This document shows, piece by piece, positions 1-7,976 of a DNA stretch of 27,352 nucleotides (position 1 is the first letter of the stretch; each line of letters opens with the position of its first letter). Location of the stretch: positions 1-27,352 of the forward strand of contig JAURAE010000007.1 of the NCBI GenBank assembly GCA_030829675.1. The letters are read 5' to 3'. This DNA comes from Schleiferiaceae bacterium (GTDB lineage: Bacteria; Bacteroidota; Bacteroidia; Flavobacteriales; Schleiferiaceae). Made by a program: the position numbers and the translations under genes. Below the pieces are notes generated by a model. The model was not told where the DNA came from, did not search any database, and saw nothing but the letters and a program-made list of their open reading frames with translations.

Positions 1-966
1 ATCGCAACCAGCATGAAGCTTCCTCTTTCCACTACATACGTAACCTTCATGGTAGCCATGGGTACTTCATTGGCAGATAAAGCATGGGGTAGAGAAAGTG
101 CTGTATACCGTGTAGCAGGTGTTCTCAATGTGATTGGAGGTTGGTTCTTTACAGCTTTCATTGCCTTTGTATTTGCAGGTACGTTGACTTACATCATTTA
201 CATGGGCAAAGGAGCAGCTGTGGCTATTCTACTTTTGCTTGCGGCAGTTCTTGTCGTTCGCAATTACTTAAGCCATAAAAAGAAGTCAAATGCTCAGGTG
301 GATCACACGAGCTTGAAGAAATCTGCGAGTAAAACGGTTCAAGGCATTATTGACGAAAGCGCCGATAACGTAGCGAAATCCATGTACCGCACTTCACGCA
401 TTTACCAAGGTGTTGTTGAAGGCCTCTCAAACCAAGATGCCAGTGCATTGAAGAAAATGCGCAAGCGTGTCACGAAATTCGAAGACGAAGTTGAAACATT
501 GAGAAATCACTTGTTCTACTTCATTAAGAATCTTGACGATACAAGTGTTCGCGGGTCCAATTTCTACATCATGGTCCTCGCCAACATGACTGATATGGTT
601 CAATCTCTGGACTTCATCGCTAAGAAAAGTTTCAAACACATCGACAATAACCACAAGCCATTGAGCAAAGGACAAATTGAAGATTTGCGTGAAATCGAAG
701 CTTCACTCAGCAAGCTCTTGGTTGATGTTGAAACTGCATTCAAATCTCAATCATTCGGTGATCTTAGCGCTTGTCTAGAGCGTGAGACAGAAATGATCGC
801 ACTTATCTCAGATAAGATTGATGCACAAATTGCAAGAACTAGAAAAGAAGAGGTGAGTCCTAAGAACACCACATTGTACTTCAATGTGCTTCTAGAGTCT
901 AAGGATCTTGTGAAGGGCACCATGCGTTTGGTAGAAGAATACCACAACAGCGCTGCGAATTCATAA
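1..966 (+). CDS. Inorganic phosphate transporter, PitA/PHO4 family, with PhoU-like C-terminal region (5' end missing)
   Basis: The frame is open from base 1 (reads I-A-T-S before the first ATG at 13), so this is the 3' part of a gene starting outside the window. The visible N-terminal part holds a conserved PHO4 segment (KLPLSTTYVTFMVAMGTS, then a GWFFTAF membrane segment) and one more strongly hydrophobic helix near residues 66-84. Such segments form the last membrane helices of proton- or sodium-coupled phosphate permeases in the inner membrane. The remaining roughly 220 residues are soluble and helical, and resemble the PhoU-like cytoplasmic tail found on Bacteroidota Pit proteins. The tail probably couples transport to phosphate status, which is inference. 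A strong terminator follows directly. The family call is solid; the ion coupled to transport cannot be told from here. Confidence 0.85.
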   Translation: MATSMKLPLSTTYVTFMVAMGTSLADKAWGRESAVYRVAGVLNVIGGWFFTAFIAFVFAGTLTYIIYMGKGAAVAILLLLAAVLVVRNYLSHKKKSNAQVDHTSLKKSASKTVQGIIDESADNVAKSMYRTSRIYQGVVEGLSNQDASALKKMRKRVTKFEDEVETLRNHLFYFIKNLDDTSVRGSNFYIMVLANMTDMVQSLDFIAKKSFKHIDNNHKPLSKGQIEDLREIEASLSKLLVDVETAFKSQSFGDLSACLERETEMIALISDKIDAQIARTRKEEVSPKNTTLYFNVLLESKDLVKGTMRLVEEYHNSAANS

Positions 967-988
967 AATCTTCTCGATAAGAATCTTG

Positions 989-1018
989 AAAGCCACCCGC
1001 CCGGGTGGCTTTTTTTTG
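989..1018 (+). terminator. Rho-independent terminator after the Pit transporter
   Basis: A perfect 8-bp stem (AGCCACCC at 991-998, GGGTGGCT at 1003-1010) with a GCCC loop is followed by an eight-T run. Two A's before the stem can pair with the first T's. It lies 23 nt after the stop codon and separates the transporter from the glycosyltransferase. Confidence 0.93.
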
Positions 1019-1033
1019 CCCTAAATTCGGACC

Positions 1034-1840
1034 ATGCACATCGTCTATTTCTGTACCACCCCCACTGCTGAGCTTCTCGTACAACTCGAGACCTCCATCT
1101 TGCTCTGCAAGAAAGGGGCGCCGAACAGTCGGATTCACCTCTATACGGATGATGGCAGTGTAGGCCAGAATTGGCCCATAATTCAACATATCCTCACCCC
1201 AGAACAACTCATGCATTGGCAGGGACCTAAGGGATTCTTTTGGCGCATTAAAATGCAAGTCCTTGCAGATATCTGCGCATTGTATCCCAACGACCCCATA
1301 CTCTACCTCGATGCCGATACCTTGGCGTTGGATCTCCCCGGTTTACAGGCCCAATTATCTACGCCAATGATGCACCTAAACGAAGGAGCATTGGGTTCAC
1401 TGAATACCAAAACCGAACGGAGAACACTGCGGGAATTGGACCAAAAAACATTCCAGGGCATCACCACAACCGCGCAAAGCATGATGTTTAACGCAGGGGT
1501 CATTGCCCTCCCTCCCGGTCACAGCGAGTCCATTGAGCACGCCATTGCACTTTGTGATAGCTACTTAGAAACCTCCGCTCCGGTAAGACTCCTCGAACAA
1601 TTGGCCTTCAGCCTTGCCCTGAATAAAGACCTATTACTTCAAGAAGCCCAACCTTTTATCGCACACTACTGGAGCACGAAAGATTGGTGGGTTCCCTATC
1701 TACAACTTTGGCTAGAGCAACAAGGGCCTACTTTCGAGGAACGTCTACAAGCCATTCATACTTTAAATGTGAAGGCCCATCCCTACTGGGCGAAGCGCTC
1801 TAATACCGCTCGACGACTGCGCAAACTATTGGGCAGATAA
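1034..1840 (+). CDS. Putative glycosyltransferase, GT-A fold, GT8-like
   Basis: A 268-residue soluble protein without signal peptide or membrane helix. It shows the layout of small GT-A nucleotide-sugar transferases: an N-terminal strand with a nucleotide-binding look (MHIVYFCTTP), a conserved FWRIKMQ stretch near residues 69-75, and a DxD-type metal motif in ILYLDADTL (D93, D95). Near the C-terminus NVKAHPYWAKR resembles the His-containing end motif of GT8-like enzymes. It probably transfers a sugar in the cytoplasm, for instance onto a surface polysaccharide or lipid, but donor and acceptor cannot be inferred. It stands alone between a terminator and the SoxB-like gene, with no other glycan-synthesis genes nearby. 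The start ATG is 16 nt after the terminator, so its promoter must lie inside or just after the hairpin region. Confidence 0.65.
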   Translation: MHIVYFCTTPTAELLVQLETSILLCKKGAPNSRIHLYTDDGSVGQNWPIIQHILTPEQLMHWQGPKGFFWRIKMQVLADICALYPNDPILYLDADTLALDLPGLQAQLSTPMMHLNEGALGSLNTKTERRTLRELDQKTFQGITTTAQSMMFNAGVIALPPGHSESIEHAIALCDSYLETSAPVRLLEQLAFSLALNKDLLLQEAQPFIAHYWSTKDWWVPYLQLWLEQQGPTFEERLQAIHTLNVKAHPYWAKRSNTARRLRKLLGR

Positions 1841-1944
1841 ACCCCAAGTGTGAGTGAAGTCACAACCTTTTCGGAATTAGTCATTTATCTTCGGGGCTAC
1901 TGCCCTCCCAAGAAAAGATGCGGGAGCGACCAACACAAAAATTT

Positions 1945-3576
1945 ATGACCATGCAGAAGAATTGGATTCTAAGCGGAATAGCAGCGACCGGACTAATGTT
2001 CGGGTCGTGCCAGATGGGCGATAGCGCTCCTGAAGGACCGCAAAAAATCACCATCCTACAAACCGCAGATATTCACGGACAGGTATACCCTCACAGCGAA
2101 TTGTTCTGGGAGAATGAAGAAATCAGCTTCAAGACCCTTGGCGGACTCGCGAATATGAAAACCTTGTTCGACCAAGAACGTGCCGCCAACCCAAATACCA
2201 TCGTCCTTGACGGTGGTGATTTGATCCAAGGCTCAGCCGTCGCGGCCCTCTCCAAGGGTGAAGCATTCAGTTCCATCGTCAAGGCCATGGACTTCGACTT
2301 CCTCATTCCTGGAAACTGGGAGGTCGTCTACGGTAAAGAACAAATGATGAAGGTCCTCAAGGGCTACGAAACTCCTGTGATCACGGCCAACATGTTCCAC
2401 GATGAAGAAGGCAAGGCTCCGATCTTCCCTCAATATTGGATCAAGGATATCGCCGGCGCTCGATTAGGATTCATCTCTTACAACGACCCTGAGGTGCCCA
2501 TCCGCCAAAACCCATCCTTTTCTGAAGGGCTAGATTTTGACCCCATTTTGGATAATTTGGGCCAATTAGTCAATAAACTCAAAGACGAAGAAGGCGTAGA
2601 TATCCTGTTCGTGGTTACCCACATCGGAATCAGCAAGCAGTTTGATTTAGCCAACAACCCAGCCCTAGAGCGCGTGGATTATGTCTTAGGAAATGATACC
2701 CACGAGCGCATTCGCGAACCGCTTCAAGCCGGCCATGCCAAAGTTACCGAGCCAGGGGCCTTCGCTTCATTCGTTGGAAAGATGGTACTAGAAGTTGAAG
2801 ATGGTAAAATCATTTCAGAGCAGTACGAACTCCTTGAAGTAGATCCTACCGTATATGAGGCAGATGCTGAAGTTGCCGCAGTCATTGAAGAAGCCATCGC
2901 CCCTTACGGCGATGAAATCAATGAAGTATTGGGCTACACTTCCACCCCATTATACCGCTACTTCGTGGTAGAAAACCCCATGGACAACTTCATCACCGAT
3001 GCGGCCATGTGGAAAAACGACGTTGATATCGCCTTGAGCAATGGATTTAGATTCAGTCCTCCGATCGTTCCTGGTGAAAGCGGCGTTGCCCCTATTACGC
3101 GCGGCGACCTATGGAACATGCTGCCGGTAAATGAAAAAGTCAAAATAGGCAAAGCCAGCGGACAGCAAATCAAAGACTGGCTGGAAAAGGAATTGCACAA
3201 CGTATTTGCCGAAAACCCGAACGAACGCTTCGGCGGATGGGTAGTGCGTTTCTCAGGCATGCAGTTGACCTTTAACGCGAATGCTCCTAAAGGCGAGCGC
3301 GTGCAAGAAGTAGTGATTCAAGGCGAACCTATGGAGCTCGATAAGCTCTACACGATGTCGGCTTGTCGCCGTGAAGGTGAGCCGATCAGCACTCTTTGTC
3401 GTATGCCGAATACCGTTGAAACGGTAGTTATGGACTACACCGTTCACGATTTGATTGAAGAATACTTGGCCCACTTCGATACCATTGCTCCAGTTCGCGA
3501 CGGCCGTGCGGTTGCTGCAGATTTAGGAGATAATGTATTGAGCCAATTACCAGGAACAGATTACCATTTCCATTAA
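1945..3576 (+). CDS. SoxB-like metallophosphoesterase/5'-nucleotidase family lipoprotein
   Basis: Two-domain protein of the 5'-nucleotidase superfamily, about 543 residues from the ATG at 1945. I prefer 1945 or 1951 over the ATG at 1918, because the signal peptide then starts directly with charged residues and ends in a lipobox (MFGSC, lipid Cys22). The metallophosphoesterase part (about 35-300) has TADIHG (D42, H44), LDGGD (D92), PGNWE (N124, W125), VTHIG (H226) and GNDTHE (D251, H253). The C-terminal substrate domain (about 330-510) contains NGFRF and FGGWVVRFSGMQ, close in style to the thiosulfohydrolase SoxB. UshA-type enzymes have GNHE and usually GGHxH or GGHxQ; here Trp replaces the His of GNHE and Asp replaces the first His of the last motif. 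It is therefore more likely SoxB-like or otherwise divergent than a plain nucleotidase. A DsrE-like lipoprotein follows after 8 nt. Confidence 0.75.
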   Translation: MTMQKNWILSGIAATGLMFGSCQMGDSAPEGPQKITILQTADIHGQVYPHSELFWENEEISFKTLGGLANMKTLFDQERAANPNTIVLDGGDLIQGSAVAALSKGEAFSSIVKAMDFDFLIPGNWEVVYGKEQMMKVLKGYETPVITANMFHDEEGKAPIFPQYWIKDIAGARLGFISYNDPEVPIRQNPSFSEGLDFDPILDNLGQLVNKLKDEEGVDILFVVTHIGISKQFDLANNPALERVDYVLGNDTHERIREPLQAGHAKVTEPGAFASFVGKMVLEVEDGKIISEQYELLEVDPTVYEADAEVAAVIEEAIAPYGDEINEVLGYTSTPLYRYFVVENPMDNFITDAAMWKNDVDIALSNGFRFSPPIVPGESGVAPITRGDLWNMLPVNEKVKIGKASGQQIKDWLEKELHNVFAENPNERFGGWVVRFSGMQLTFNANAPKGERVQEVVIQGEPMELDKLYTMSACRREGEPISTLCRMPNTVETVVMDYTVHDLIEEYLAHFDTIAPVRDGRAVAADLGDNVLSQLPGTDYHFH

Positions 3577-3584
3577 TAGTACAC

Positions 3585-4016
3585 ATGAAAAAATTCATCA
3601 TCACCTTTAGCCTCGCAGCCTTGGCACTTGCCAGCTGCCAAGCTCCGGCCCCTACCGAAGATGTGGTCGAGGAAACAGTAGAGAACAACTACTTCATCCT
3701 CAACCGCAATGTAGAACAGCTCAAAGCCGTCGGGAAAGCCGCGGCGGATCTTGCGGCATCAGATTCCACCGCCTACGGCACCTTCAAGGTGGTAGTATGC
3801 GGCAAGTCTGTTCAAGATTTGCTTGACGAAGAGAAAATGGCCGATGCAGTGGCTATTCTCCAAGAAAGTGGCGTAGAGATGTATGCTTGTGGCCTTTCAC
3901 TGAAGAAATTTGGTGTAGATCCAGCTGCACTGCCAGAATTCTACCAGGTCGTTCCAAATGGCTTGGTTTTTGGATTTGAACTACAGAAGGAAGGTTATTA
4001 TTCGATAACCCTCTAG
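3585..4016 (+). CDS. DsrE-family-like lipoprotein
   Basis: A 143-residue protein with a lipoprotein signal (MKKFIITFSLAALALASC, lipid Cys18) followed by an acidic linker. The mature part matches the layout of DsrE/DsrF-like domains: strand FKVVVCG (Cys72), helix, VEMYACGLSLKKFG (Cys102), then PNGLVFGFELQKEGYYSI. DsrE-like proteins are small sulfur-carrier proteins that hold sulfane sulfur on a conserved Cys; Cys102 lies in the usual place for that residue. Most family members are cytoplasmic, so the lipid anchor places this one in the periplasm or on a membrane face. The gene follows the SoxB-like lipoprotein gene after 8 nt and ends at a strong terminator, so the two form a closed transcription unit. 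A role in accepting sulfur released by its partner is inference. Confidence 0.7.
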   Translation: MKKFIITFSLAALALASCQAPAPTEDVVEETVENNYFILNRNVEQLKAVGKAAADLAASDSTAYGTFKVVVCGKSVQDLLDEEKMADAVAILQESGVEMYACGLSLKKFGVDPAALPEFYQVVPNGLVFGFELQKEGYYSITL

Positions 4017-4041
4017 ATCTAGGTTAATAACACCCCTAGAG

Positions 4042-4075
4042 ATCCCGTGCCTCGATGAGGTGCGGGATTTTTTTT
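4042..4075 (+). terminator. Rho-independent terminator of the SoxB-like/DsrE-like unit
   Basis: A 12-bp stem with two G-T wobbles (left arm 4042-4053, right arm 4057-4068, 3-nt loop) is followed by an unbroken T run at 4068-4075. It touches the stop codon of the convergent gene at 4074. The minus-strand side has no T run, so it is directional. Confidence 0.92.
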
Positions 4076-5687
4076 ATCGCATCACGTGCACGGCGTGCCG
4101 AACGACGATTTCCCTTTCTTGGCTGTAGGCGTTGCTCACCTCAATCTCCAAGAAGTATACCCCTGCAGCCACTGGCGCACCATTAAAGGTGCCGTCCCAA
4201 GATTCGTCTGGGAGGTAGGATTCATAGACTAATTGGCCCCAACGATTATAAATGCGCTGATGCAACTCATCCGCATTATCAGAAAGGATATCTAAACGAT
4301 CATTGACCATATCTCCGTTGGGCGTAAAGAAATTTGGTACCGTCATCGTAGGATAGAACGCCACCTCTTGACATAAAGAATCTACACAACCGTCCGCCGT
4401 GTAGAGGTAGGCGCAAATGGTTTGGGGTTCTGGATCCAAAGACACAGGATCCATGCTCACTCCTTGTGCACTCGAAGCTACCATCCAAGACATGTTGTTC
4501 ACAGTAACATACAAGCTATCATCAGGTCCCGAGGTCGGAAGAGATTCGAAATACACATGCAATGCATTGTTTTGATCTGGATCTAAGACCCAAGTCCCAT
4601 TTTCTACATCACTCCCCTCTCCATAGAAGGTTAACGAGTCCAATGTTCTCGTATACCCCACACGCATAGAAGGCAAGGCCACACTATCTGTACATCCCTC
4701 ACTAGAAGAAGTGATCAAGTATCCGCTGTAATTGCCCGAATCCACCAAACAATGTGTAAAGGTCGAAGAGGTATCTATTGTACCGTCACTCAACACCCAC
4801 TGGTAGCTCAATAACCCCAAGGAATCTAAGGCATTGTCCAAGCTAAAGCATAAACTATCACAAGCAAAGAGTGAGGTAGAATCTAAGAGAATTTGAGCAT
4901 CACTCTTCGGGGCAATCCATACCGTGTCGTAGGATTCGCAATTGTAGTGGTAGGAAATATCATCAATACCAAAGTCATTCCCCGATAATGCCGCACTCGT
5001 GGTCACCAAATTAATGGTTGCACTCCCAGAAGCAGGGACTGTGAAGGTACGCGTGGCTTGAGACCAAGATCCTGTAGAGTTTGGCGTACTGACCGGATTT
5101 CCTATGTTCGTTCCAGCGAGTTTTAATTGCAAAGATCCAGGTGGGGTCACAAAGGTCAGCATCCACCATTTTACGGTCACTTGGACCCCAGGAGGAAAAC
5201 TCACAATCTGGCGCCAAAGGATTTTATTCCCTCCAGTCGATCCGTTCACTAACATGTAATTCCCGGTACCCGTGGTATGATCCCCCCAACTTCCAAAGTT
5301 TGGGTGCACGGCACTAGGATTTGGCCCCACCGCATAGGTGCCTTCATTCCAAATAGAAGTGGCATTGTAGGTGTAGGCCGTCAAAAAACCCGTATTTCCA
5401 CTGGAGAAATTACCATTGGTGGCCATTTGACTGATTTGGCTCGTTCCCTTTACCAACACATACGTGGAGGTATCCGATAAAATAATATATGGGGACGCAC
5501 AAGTATCACAGCTCAACGAGGCATCGTGCGACCACAAATATTCATTTGAACCGGATGCGCTCAGGAATATCGTATCCCCGACACAAGCCGTCAAGGAATC
5601 TTGTCCCACGGTAACAGTGCATTGCGCGTTTAAGGCACTGCCATAACAGGCAAGGAACAAAATAAAGATGGCCTGGAGTTTCTTCAC
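4074..5687 (-). CDS. Secreted surface protein with T9SS type B sorting domain
   Basis: 537 residues beginning at a GTG codon (5685-5687). The start is supported by the signal peptide that follows at once (MKKLQAIFILFLACYGSALNAQ). After a Cys-containing Ig/PKD-like stretch comes a region of about 100-250 rich in G, S, T and W, with FSSGNTGF and NDFGIDDISY, typical of jelly-roll carbohydrate-binding-like modules. PKD-like parts follow (CFSLDNALDS, LSYQWVLSDG). The end (448-537) is the gliding-motility-associated C-terminal domain: FFTPNGDMVND, YNRWGQLVYES, WDGTFNG, AAGVYFLEI. This domain directs export by the type IX secretion system and surface attachment. There is no catalytic domain, so it is likely an adhesin or binding protein. 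It is divergent from the TonB receptor with a 159-bp shared upstream region. Confidence 0.85.
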   Translation of the reverse strand: MKKLQAIFILFLACYGSALNAQCTVTVGQDSLTACVGDTIFLSASGSNEYLWSHDASLSCDTCASPYIILSDTSTYVLVKGTSQISQMATNGNFSSGNTGFLTAYTYNATSIWNEGTYAVGPNPSAVHPNFGSWGDHTTGTGNYMLVNGSTGGNKILWRQIVSFPPGVQVTVKWWMLTFVTPPGSLQLKLAGTNIGNPVSTPNSTGSWSQATRTFTVPASGSATINLVTTSAALSGNDFGIDDISYHYNCESYDTVWIAPKSDAQILLDSTSLFACDSLCFSLDNALDSLGLLSYQWVLSDGTIDTSSTFTHCLVDSGNYSGYLITSSSEGCTDSVALPSMRVGYTRTLDSLTFYGEGSDVENGTWVLDPDQNNALHVYFESLPTSGPDDSLYVTVNNMSWMVASSAQGVSMDPVSLDPEPQTICAYLYTADGCVDSLCQEVAFYPTMTVPNFFTPNGDMVNDRLDILSDNADELHQRIYNRWGQLVYESYLPDESWDGTFNGAPVAAGVYFLEIEVSNAYSQEREIVVRHAVHVMR

Positions 5688-5729
5688 GATTTGAAGATAA
5701 TAAAGACTTACGATACTGAACCTCGAGCC

Positions 5730-5760
5730 TTACTCACAATGAGTAAACGATTGTGAATAA
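5730..5760. repeat. Overlapping inverted repeats between divergent genes (possible operator)
   Basis: TTACTCA (5730-5736) and TGAGTAA (5740-5746) form a perfect 7-bp palindrome around CAA. The same left arm, read as an 11-mer (5730-5740), also pairs with 5750-5760 with a single mismatch across a 9-nt gap. There is no T run, so it is not a terminator. It sits midway between the T9SS protein gene and the TonB receptor promoter and could bind a regulator of either gene. Confidence 0.5.
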
Positions 5761-5788
5761 CATGCGAATGAAAAACTGATATTTATCC

Positions 5789-5819
5789 TTGTTTAGAATC
5801 ATTCTAGATAATACGTTTG
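5789..5819 (+). promoter_or_regulatory. Bacteroidota-type promoter of the TonB-dependent receptor
   Basis: An exact -7 element TACGTTTG (5812-5819, consensus TAnnTTTG) is preceded by a -33-type TTG at 5789-5791 with a 20-nt spacer. Transcription would start near 5825, leaving about 20 nt before the GTG start at 5847. The spacing matches the Bacteroidota housekeeping sigma factor promoter pattern. Confidence 0.75.
5792..5808. promoter_or_regulatory. Fur-box-like operator 1
   Basis: A palindrome centred on C5800 with a perfect core TAGAAT-C-ATTCTA (5794-5806) and one further matching pair at 5792/5808. It lies in the spacer between the -33 and -7 elements, where a bound repressor would block RNA polymerase. 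The odd-centre inverted repeat design is that of Fur sites, and the downstream gene fits iron control. Confidence 0.65.
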
Positions 5820-5825
5820 TACTGT

Positions 5826-5846
5826 TATTTAAAATCATTCTAAATA
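5826..5846. promoter_or_regulatory. Fur-box-like operator 2
   Basis: A 21-bp palindrome centred on C5836 with ten arm pairs, nine of them matched. It shares the core AATCATTCTA with operator 1; the two centres are 36 bp apart. It covers the predicted transcript start and ends exactly at the GTG start codon. Confidence 0.65.
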
Positions 5847-7970
5847 GTGTACCCCCTACTCCTCTCCATTTTCTTCTCCGTACCCGCGGACACCACCTTA
5901 CCAGCTCCGGTAGAACTTGAAAGTATTACCATTACTGCAGCTGCGAACGACCCGAACAAACACATCACAGGGTCCGCCGTCGTGCTCACCCAAAAAGAAC
6001 TCAGGTTGTTCGAACAGAGTGATGCCAATACCATCTTGCAAAACCAGCCCGGTGTATATGCACAACAAGAAGACGGTTGGGGCCTTCGAATGAACGTAGG
6101 TATCCGTGGCACCGGCACCTTGCGCTCCTCAAGAATCACCCTAATGGAAGACGGTGTTCTCACCGCTCCTGCAGCCTATAGCGCGCCTGAAGCCTATTAT
6201 ACTCCTGTGATTTGGAAGTATGAACAAATAGAAGTCCTCAAAGGCGCTGCTCAAATCATTACAGGTCCCCAAAGCACCGGAGGAGCACTGAATTTTATCA
6301 CTCCTACCCAAGAAGGCGACGGACAGGAAATTCTTTTGGGTGGCGGCACATTTGGACAACAGAAAGCCTATTGGCGGGGACAAAAAGCCTGGGGTAAAAA
6401 AACACAAATCCAATATGGCGCCTACCACCACAGCGCCGACGGTTTTGGTCAACTCCTAAATAGTACCACTGGAGGTTTCAAACTTCAAGACGGATATTTT
6501 AAGGTCGTGCACCACCTCGACGATAAGGACCGTCATCACTTGCATTGGTTGACCGCAGCCACTCGGGAACATTCCCAGCAAACCTACCTGGGCACGACCC
6601 TCGACCATGCCCTCACCCAGCCTTCCATGCGTTATTTGGCCTCGGCAAATGACCAAATGGACATGGACCGATGGATGAATAGATTAGGCTACACCCTCAA
6701 CTTTAATCAAGGCTTCTTCCGTGCCGATCTCTACCGTCAGTATGTGCATAGGAATTGGTACAAACTCGATAAAGTAAACGGCCAAGGCATTGCCAATGTG
6801 CTTCAACAACCCACAGACTATCCGGTTGAATTCCTGGCCATACAGGGACTTCATACGGATACCGCCCTGGCCACCTTAAAGGCCAACAACCGTTATTACA
6901 TCAGCCAAGGGATTCAACTGCGCGGCCAATGGAGCCAGCGCCTAGAGCGCAACATCCTAAAACACGAAGCTGGCCTGCGTTATCACTACGACCACGCGGA
7001 TCGTTTTCAGCACAGTGATAGCTACAGCATAGTTGGCGCGCAAATGGCGCTTCAAAATCGCGGCGCCGAAGGCGCCGCGGGCAACCGCATCGATGCGACG
7101 AGCGCGGCGAGCGGGTATTATAGAACGACTTGGACACGCGGAAGCTGGAAAGTGCAGGCTGGCGGTCGCAGTGAGCTCATCTTTGCCTCCCGCGAAGATT
7201 TCGGGGCTGCAGATCCTGAGCGTACAGGAATAAACGCCAGCGCCCGAGCCAACCGCACCCTCGTTTTTCTGCCCGGAATGAGCATTAACAAGCAAACCGA
7301 ACAGTGGAATATTTTCGCCGGCATCCACCGCGGCTTCACTCCTGCAGGCTCCAAAGAAGGTGTCCTCCCCGAGCTTAGCATCAGCACAGAATTTGGATTG
7401 GAGCACACCCAGCGTCCCCTTCAACTCGTCGCCTTCCACAGCGCCTACGATCGATTACTTGGTTCTGATGCTGCCAGTGCAGGAGGTAGCGGTAGTGGAG
7501 AACTATACAATGGTGGAAGCGCTCAGATTTCAGGAGTAGAGGGCCAATTCTCTCATCAATTCCACCGCCACCAGTTCACCTTCACCGGTACTTGGACAAG
7601 AGCCGTATTTACGGAATCATTTTCAAGCGAATTTGAAGGATGGGGCAATGTAGAAAAAGGAGATGTGCTCCCCTACCTACCTCTAGGTCAAGCCTCTCTG
7701 CGATACGATGTTGCACTCAAGCCGATCAACTTCAGCCTACAATCACAGCTACTCGGAGCACGTAAATCCTCGGCTTCTCTCGATCAATGGGACCTGCCCG
7801 CTGCCTTAGTGATCAATGCAGCAGCCAGCATTCCCGTGCGTCCATCTACCACGTTGAAGCTCAGTGCACAAAACCTGACCAATACGAGGCATGTAGTGGC
7901 GGCACGTCCAGCGGGTTACCGAACGTTCGCCCCTCGAATGCTCCTGCTCACCCTGCAAGCAAAATTTTAA
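5847..7970 (+). CDS. TonB-dependent outer-membrane receptor, FecA-like
   Basis: 707 residues from a GTG codon. An in-frame stop at 5841 and no other start before residue 82 make this start necessary. A short hydrophobic leader (MYPLLLSIFFSVPA) precedes a TonB-box-like VELESITIT (22-30). The plug domain (about 40-155) shows NTILQNQPGVYAQQEDGWG, VGIRGTG, LMEDGV, QIEVLKGAA and TGGALNF. The rest is a beta-barrel ending in an aromatic residue (LLLTLQAKF). The plug most resembles the ferric-dicitrate FecA branch. It has no N-terminal CarboxypepD-like or FecR-signalling extension and no SusD partner, so it is a simple import receptor, probably for a ferric chelate. Two Fur-box-like operators over its promoter support iron regulation. 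No permease or ABC genes are adjacent; these must be encoded elsewhere. Confidence 0.88.
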   Translation: MYPLLLSIFFSVPADTTLPAPVELESITITAAANDPNKHITGSAVVLTQKELRLFEQSDANTILQNQPGVYAQQEDGWGLRMNVGIRGTGTLRSSRITLMEDGVLTAPAAYSAPEAYYTPVIWKYEQIEVLKGAAQIITGPQSTGGALNFITPTQEGDGQEILLGGGTFGQQKAYWRGQKAWGKKTQIQYGAYHHSADGFGQLLNSTTGGFKLQDGYFKVVHHLDDKDRHHLHWLTAATREHSQQTYLGTTLDHALTQPSMRYLASANDQMDMDRWMNRLGYTLNFNQGFFRADLYRQYVHRNWYKLDKVNGQGIANVLQQPTDYPVEFLAIQGLHTDTALATLKANNRYYISQGIQLRGQWSQRLERNILKHEAGLRYHYDHADRFQHSDSYSIVGAQMALQNRGAEGAAGNRIDATSAASGYYRTTWTRGSWKVQAGGRSELIFASREDFGAADPERTGINASARANRTLVFLPGMSINKQTEQWNIFAGIHRGFTPAGSKEGVLPELSISTEFGLEHTQRPLQLVAFHSAYDRLLGSDAASAGGSGSGELYNGGSAQISGVEGQFSHQFHRHQFTFTGTWTRAVFTESFSSEFEGWGNVEKGDVLPYLPLGQASLRYDVALKPINFSLQSQLLGARKSSASLDQWDLPAALVINAAASIPVRPSTTLKLSAQNLTNTRHVVAARPAGYRTFAPRMLLLTLQAKF

Positions 7971-7976
7971 AGGAAC

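Noticed and set aside
1918..1944. Upstream ATG for the SoxB-like gene
   Set aside because: It adds nine residues before the signal peptide (MRERPTQKF) that spoil a normal lipoprotein leader; the ATG at 1945 or 1951 fits better.
4017..4041. CTCTAG/CTAGAG inverted arms before the terminator at 4042
   Set aside because: Short, self-complementary arms of low information; the adjacent 12-bp stem with T run explains termination.
7059..7079. Perfect 9-bp GC-rich inverted repeat (CGCGGCGCC with GGCGCCGCG) inside the TonB receptor
   Set aside because: It lies within coding sequence for a loop rich in Arg, Gly and Ala, has no T run, and is likely a by-product of codon choice.
6957..7439. 160-codon open frame on the minus strand inside the TonB receptor gene
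   Set aside because: It is opposite a strongly supported receptor gene, has no family motif or signal peptide, and lies in a GC-rich stretch that favours long open frames.
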